Shown: piece by piece, positions 60,443 to 64,000 of the stretch
How the letters are laid out: the number at the start of each line of letters is the position of its first letter
Position numbering within the stretch: the stretch's first letter is position 1
Origin: Pseudomonas fluorescens
GTDB lineage: Bacteria > Pseudomonadota > Gammaproteobacteria > Pseudomonadales > Pseudomonadaceae
Assembly: GCF_900636825.1 (NCBI RefSeq)
Contig: NZ_LR134318.1
Coordinates: forward strand, 1 to 64,000
Length of the DNA: 64,000 nucleotides
Direction of reading: 5' to 3'
Program-made: the position numbers and the translations under genes
The notes under the pieces: generated by a model
Database searches by the model: none
Seen by the model: only the letters and a program-made list of their open reading frames with translations
What the model was told of the DNA's origin: nothing

Positions 60443-60517
60443 ATGGAATATCCGAAGAATTACCAATGAGTTATAGCTGCTGATTACGATTTCGCCCTGA
60501 CCGTCGGGCGGGCGTCA

Positions 60518-61300
60518 TTATTTTGTCTGGTTGAGAACCAGTAACAGCGCTGCGGTTTGCGTGTCGGGCGTGCCGTCGAATCGCGAAGGGCGGTAGTGCA
60601 TCTGGAATGCAGCAAGGACATGACGAGTCGCAACGTCCAATTCGCCGGTTTGCGGTGTTTCATAGCCCAAGCGCGCCAGTTGCGCCTGGAACCAACTGAT
60701 TTCCGGCAGCGTGTTGCGGTTGAACAGTGCTTGTTGGCGCGCCACGGCTTGTTCGTCTGGCCACAGTCCCAGACCTTCTGCGGCGAGACGTTTCCATGGA
60801 AACAGTGGCCCCGGATCCAGCTTGCGCAGTGGCGCGATGTCGCTGTGGCCGATGATATGGCGCGGACTAATGCCGTTGCGCTTGCTGATGTCCTTGAGCA
60901 GGGCTATCAGCGATTGAATCTGCGCTTCGCTGTACGGATACCACAGGCGCCCGGTTGGTGTGTCCTTGAAGCCTGGATTGACGATTTCGATGCCGATGGA
61001 ACTGGAATTGAGCCACGTACGCCCTTGCCATTGGCTTTCACCGGCATGCCAGGCGCGCTGGTTTTCTTCCACGAGCTTGTAGACAGTGCCGCCCTTGTCA
61101 TCGCCGATCAGGTAATGGCTGCTGACTTCGCCGTGGGTCAGCAATTGCAGTGAGCGCTCCAGTGATGCGGAGGTGTAATGAACCACTACAAATTGAATAC
61201 GGCTGTCGTAATTGGCCGAAGGGTGGCTGGTGTCGTAGCGCGGACCGCTGGCGCAACCGGCGAGAATGAGCACTGAGGCAACAAGGGCGAAAATTTTCAT
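60518..61300 (-). CDS. ampDh2: N-acetylmuramoyl-L-alanine amidase lipoprotein AmpDh2
   Basis: The 260-residue enzyme cleaves the amide between muramic acid and peptide. A lipoprotein signal ends in LAGC (Cys16), so it is envelope-anchored. The amidase_2 zinc site is seen in VVHYTSAS and GHSDIAPLRKLDPGPLFPW. A peptidoglycan-binding helical domain follows at the C-terminus (LARLGYETPQTGELDVATRHV is interrupted by no gaps). Position beside algB/kinB matches PA5485. The ATG at 61300 is preferred because it gives the correct lipoprotein signal. Confidence 0.9.
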   Translation of the reverse strand: MKIFALVASVLILAGCASGPRYDTSHPSANYDSRIQFVVVHYTSASLERSLQLLTHGEVSSHYLIGDDKGGTVYKLVEENQRAWHAGESQWQGRTWLNSSSIGIEIVNPGFKDTPTGRLWYPYSEAQIQSLIALLKDISKRNGISPRHIIGHSDIAPLRKLDPGPLFPWKRLAAEGLGLWPDEQAVARQQALFNRNTLPEISWFQAQLARLGYETPQTGELDVATRHVLAAFQMHYRPSRFDGTPDTQTAALLLVLNQTK

Positions 61301-61401
61301 GGCAGCGGACGGCACGCAAAAGACGATAATGCAACAGTGTAACGTACGGATTTGCCGGCCGATGCTTGACGAGTCGAATTAAACAAAATGGAACAATTGC
61401 G

Positions 61402-63462
61402 TCAGCCGAGCTCCACCCGATTGCGTCCTGCATTTTTCGCCCGATACAGCGCCTGATCGGCTCTCTTGAGCACAAGATCGCTGTGTTCTCCCGGCTTGAA
61501 CGCTGCGAGGCCCATGGAAATAGTGATCGTCACGCGCTCGCCCTTGAAATGAAACGGGCACGCCTCGATTGCCGCGCGCAGAGTCTCCAACAGTTTCGCG
61601 CCTACGGATTGCGGGGTCGCAGGCAGTAACAGAACGAACTCTTCACCGCCGAAGCGGGCGATGAAATCCGAGACGCGCAGGCGTTTGCGGAGCACCGTGG
61701 CGATGATCTTCAGCACTTTATCGCCAGCCAGGTGACCGTAGTTGTCGTTGATCCTTTTGAAGTGATCAAGGTCGAGCATGGCCAGGCTCAGGGTGTTGCC
61801 GTGTTGCTGCCATTGGCTGATCTCATGTTCGAGTCGTTCGCTCCATGCAGCCCGATTGGGCAAGCCGGTGAGAGGGTCGATCATGGCTTTCTGGCGTTGC
61901 ACTTCGAGGTTTTCCCGGAAGCCCTGGGCTTCCTGTTCCATGTGTGCGACGCGTTCGGAAAGAATTTTGAGTCTTGTCGCGACTTCCTGCTCGCGAGCAT
62001 CACGCTGCTTTTGATGCTGATCCATGGTGCCGAGCAGGCCTTCGAGGTGGTTTTCCAGCACTTGCTTGAGGTCGTCCAGATCCGCCGCTTCCTGGACGCT
62101 GGTCTGCAAACCGTCGACTTGCTCGCGGATCTGCGAGTCCATTGCCCGCGCTGCCGAGCTGTTGTCGGCATGGCCTTCACTGGCGGCTTGCAGATTGCTC
62201 TGGAATGTTTCGAGGCGTTCGTTGAGTTGCTGCAGATACGCTTCGAATTCGTGCTGACCGCTGTCGGTAATCGCCAGCATCAACGTGGCGAGGTCATCGA
62301 GGATCGGCAGTAATTCGTACCAGTTCAAACCATGTTTCAGGCGCTCGCGCATCGCTTCGGCTTGCGGGCGGTGGCGCTCCGGCAGAGTCAGATCGTCGAG
62401 CAGACCGATCAGGGTGTCTTCGATATGCCGGGCCACCGAGCTGTACGACGGCTCCGGGGAATCCGGCAGGGCAAAAAGACTTTCTTGCTCGAACTGCTCC
62501 GGATCGATGGCAGCCACGGCCTGCGCGATGGGTTCGGGCAGTGGCAGGCTGGCAAAGGGCGGCGGGGTTGGATCACCGGGCTGCAGCAACTCGTCGGGGT
62601 TGAAGGCAACTGCAGCCACCGGTGGCGGGGTGATTTGCGCGACGAACTCGGGCGCAGCCTCAACGGGAGCAACGTCGGCTTCGAGCGGATCGCCTATGGC
62701 TTCGCTGACCGGCGTCGGTGGCACAACAACCGCGGCTGGCTGCGCCTGTTGAATTTCAGAGGGCGGCGCTGTCTCGATGGGCAGCGTGGGTGCTTGAACT
62801 TCGACAGCGGCCGGTGCCGGTGCTGGTTCAGAGGCTGCGACAGGAGCCGTTTTCGGTTTTTCCGTTTCGTCCTGCGCCGCCGCAGCGGCAGGCTCGGCTT
62901 CAACGATTCCCGGAGACTCAACCGGCGCGTCTTCTTGATCACGGCTGCCGAACAAGCGCTGCAACAAACCCGGGCGTCCCGGCTCGGCAGGCGTGTCCAA
63001 CTGGCTCAAGGCCTTGCCCTGCAAGCCACTGAGCTCACTCAACAGCAGCGGCATTTCCCGCGCCGAACTGACGCGTGCGTCCAGTTGTTTGGCAAATTTC
63101 TTCAGCGGTTGCGCGACTTCGCGTGGCAGCGGCAACGCTTGCAGTTGCGTGACCAGCGCCGTCAGTGCCGAGCTGACCTGATCGATGCGGGTTTCCCGGC
63201 GCTGCTCGGAGTCGAGCACGGCTTTTTCCAGGCGTGGCAGCAGCGCGGCGAGGCCGGCGTCCATGTCGTCGGTGCGCACCACCTCGCGCATCTCTTTCAT
63301 GCACTGGTCAACGGCTTTGTCGGTGCCCTCAGCGGCCAGCGTGCTGCGCACCAGACCGCGACGCAGCAGGTCGAGTCGTGCAGCCCAGCGTCGTTCGAGT
63401 TTGTCCTGCTGTTCGATGCTCTTGAGGTACTTTTCTTTCCAGCGCTGGGCTTCGTCGCTCAT
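61402..63462 (-). CDS. dgcH: Diguanylate cyclase, DgcH-like
   Basis: The C-terminal GGDEF domain (about 525-686) has an intact active site in RFGGEEF and the LDLDHFKRINDNYGH segment. No RxxD inhibitory site directly precedes the active site. The N-terminal 140 residues are helical, then a very Pro/Ala-rich linker (about 150-330) and a second helical region up to about 520. No membrane helix is seen. The position matches PA5487 (DgcH). Its ATG overlaps the stop of the next minus-strand gene. Confidence 0.9.
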   Translation of the reverse strand: MSDEAQRWKEKYLKSIEQQDKLERRWAARLDLLRRGLVRSTLAAEGTDKAVDQCMKEMREVVRTDDMDAGLAALLPRLEKAVLDSEQRRETRIDQVSSALTALVTQLQALPLPREVAQPLKKFAKQLDARVSSAREMPLLLSELSGLQGKALSQLDTPAEPGRPGLLQRLFGSRDQEDAPVESPGIVEAEPAAAAAQDETEKPKTAPVAASEPAPAPAAVEVQAPTLPIETAPPSEIQQAQPAAVVVPPTPVSEAIGDPLEADVAPVEAAPEFVAQITPPPVAAVAFNPDELLQPGDPTPPPFASLPLPEPIAQAVAAIDPEQFEQESLFALPDSPEPSYSSVARHIEDTLIGLLDDLTLPERHRPQAEAMRERLKHGLNWYELLPILDDLATLMLAITDSGQHEFEAYLQQLNERLETFQSNLQAASEGHADNSSAARAMDSQIREQVDGLQTSVQEAADLDDLKQVLENHLEGLLGTMDQHQKQRDAREQEVATRLKILSERVAHMEQEAQGFRENLEVQRQKAMIDPLTGLPNRAAWSERLEHEISQWQQHGNTLSLAMLDLDHFKRINDNYGHLAGDKVLKIIATVLRKRLRVSDFIARFGGEEFVLLLPATPQSVGAKLLETLRAAIEACPFHFKGERVTITISMGLAAFKPGEHSDLVLKRADQALYRAKNAGRNRVELG

Positions 63463-64000
63463 TCAGGGGTTCCGCGAAGGGCAGGACTCAACGCGGGCAA
63501 TGCATCGGCCGTGAGCGAACCCGGCAGACGAATCTCTACCGCGACCGGCAGGTGATCGGAAATCGGTTGCGCCAGCACTTCGACCTTTTCCAGCGTCAGG
63601 GTCGGGCTGAGCAAAATATGATCAAGGCAGCGCTGTGGGCGCCAGCTGGGGAAAGTCGCTTCCACCTGCGGGGCCAGCAAGCCGAGATCGCGTAACGGTG
63701 AATCTTGTAGCAGATCGCTGGCATGGGTGTTCATGTCACCCATCAATACTTGATGTTTGTAGCCGCCGATCAAATCGCGAATGTAGGCCAGTTGCAGGCT
63801 GCGCGTTCGCGCTCCGAGCGCGAGATGCATCATGACCACTACCAGCGCTTCCGGACCTTCGCCGAAACGCAGCAGGATCGCGCCGCGTCCTTTCGGGCCG
63901 GGCAGCGGGTGATCCTCGATCGCCCACGGTTTCAGGCGACTGAGCACGCCATTGCTGTGCTGGGCCAGTCGACCGAGATTGCGATTGAGTTGTTGATACC
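63459..64000 (-). CDS. Endonuclease/exonuclease/phosphatase family protein (5' partial)
   Basis: Only the C-terminal part is present; the frame is open to the window end. Motifs of the DNase I-like fold are visible: VLMGDMNTH (catalytic Asp-Asn), a CLDHIL segment and the terminal SDHLPV with the catalytic histidine. It corresponds to PA5488. The stop overlaps the dgcH start (ATGA), suggesting a two-gene unit. Substrate could be DNA, RNA or a phosphorylated lipid or sugar. Confidence 0.88.
   Translation of the reverse strand, partial: YQQLNRNLGRLAQHSNGVLSRLKPWAIEDHPLPGPKGRGAILLRFGEGPEALVVVMMHLALGARTRSLQLAYIRDLIGGYKHQVLMGDMNTHASDLLQDSPLRDLGLLAPQVEATFPSWRPQRCLDHILLSPTLTLEKVEVLAQPISDHLPVAVEIRLPGSLTADALPALSPALRGTPE

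Overview
The window is chromosomal DNA of a fluorescent Pseudomonas, most likely the P. fluorescens group. It opens inside dnaA and runs through dnaN, recF and gyrB, so oriC should lie just outside the left edge. Gene order from plsC/gmhB/glyS/glyQ/tag/htrB/pilZ through trkA/rsmB/fmt/def/tsaP/dprA/tsaC/qor/hemF/aroE matches my memory of P. aeruginosa PA0005-PA0025. The sulP, betC and LysR genes match PA0029-PA0032. The right end (gltP, Ivy-like, DUF1328, algB, kinB, ampDh2, dgcH, endonuclease-like) matches PA5479-PA5488. That last block lies on the other side of the origin in PAO1, which implies a rearrangement between lineages. Two large families of REP-type inverted doublets occupy many of the gaps, as in P. 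fluorescens genomes.

Layout. 1-6.2 kb: replication operon. 6.3-8.7 kb: a divergently transcribed response regulator and histidine kinase. 8.9-15.5 kb: phospholipid, heptose and lipid A genes, glycyl-tRNA synthetase and DNA repair. 15.7-25.9 kb: potassium uptake, translation start and Met-tRNA functions, a LysM pilus-associated protein, DNA uptake, tRNA modification, haem and shikimate enzymes. 26-31.4 kb: a SulP permease and a choline-sulfate module (choX, betC, LysR regulator). 31.5-37.6 kb: accessory genes, including a low-GC ATPase plus small nuclease-like partner, a CitMHS transporter and TerC. 37.6-38.2 kb: a gap holding a strongly folded candidate RNA leader. 38.2-42.4 kb: a type VI secretion accessory island with a PAAR spike, a candidate effector and four tandem paralogous candidate immunity genes. 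42.7-50.7 kb: a Na/Pi cotransporter, an M16 peptidase, a DUF5924/DUF2914 protein and an Mla-like lipid ABC transporter. 50.8-55.3 kb: Spm-like membrane protein, glutamate/aspartate symporter and envelope-stress genes. 55.7-64 kb: the AlgB/KinB alginate regulators, a CSS-EAL phosphodiesterase, a periplasmic amidase lipoprotein and a diguanylate cyclase.

Two loci look most like under-described systems. One is the effector with four ATGA/GTGA-overlapped immunity-like paralogues carrying gene-conversion tracts and flanked by matching REP doublets (38.0-42.5 kb). The other is the translationally coupled ABC-type ATPase and 169-residue protein with a PD-(D/E)xK-like signature (33.0-34.5 kb). The folded leader at 37.69-37.84 kb and an apparent excess of perfect DnaA boxes are also worth checking. 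All function calls come from reading sequence and from family knowledge; no database search was possible.
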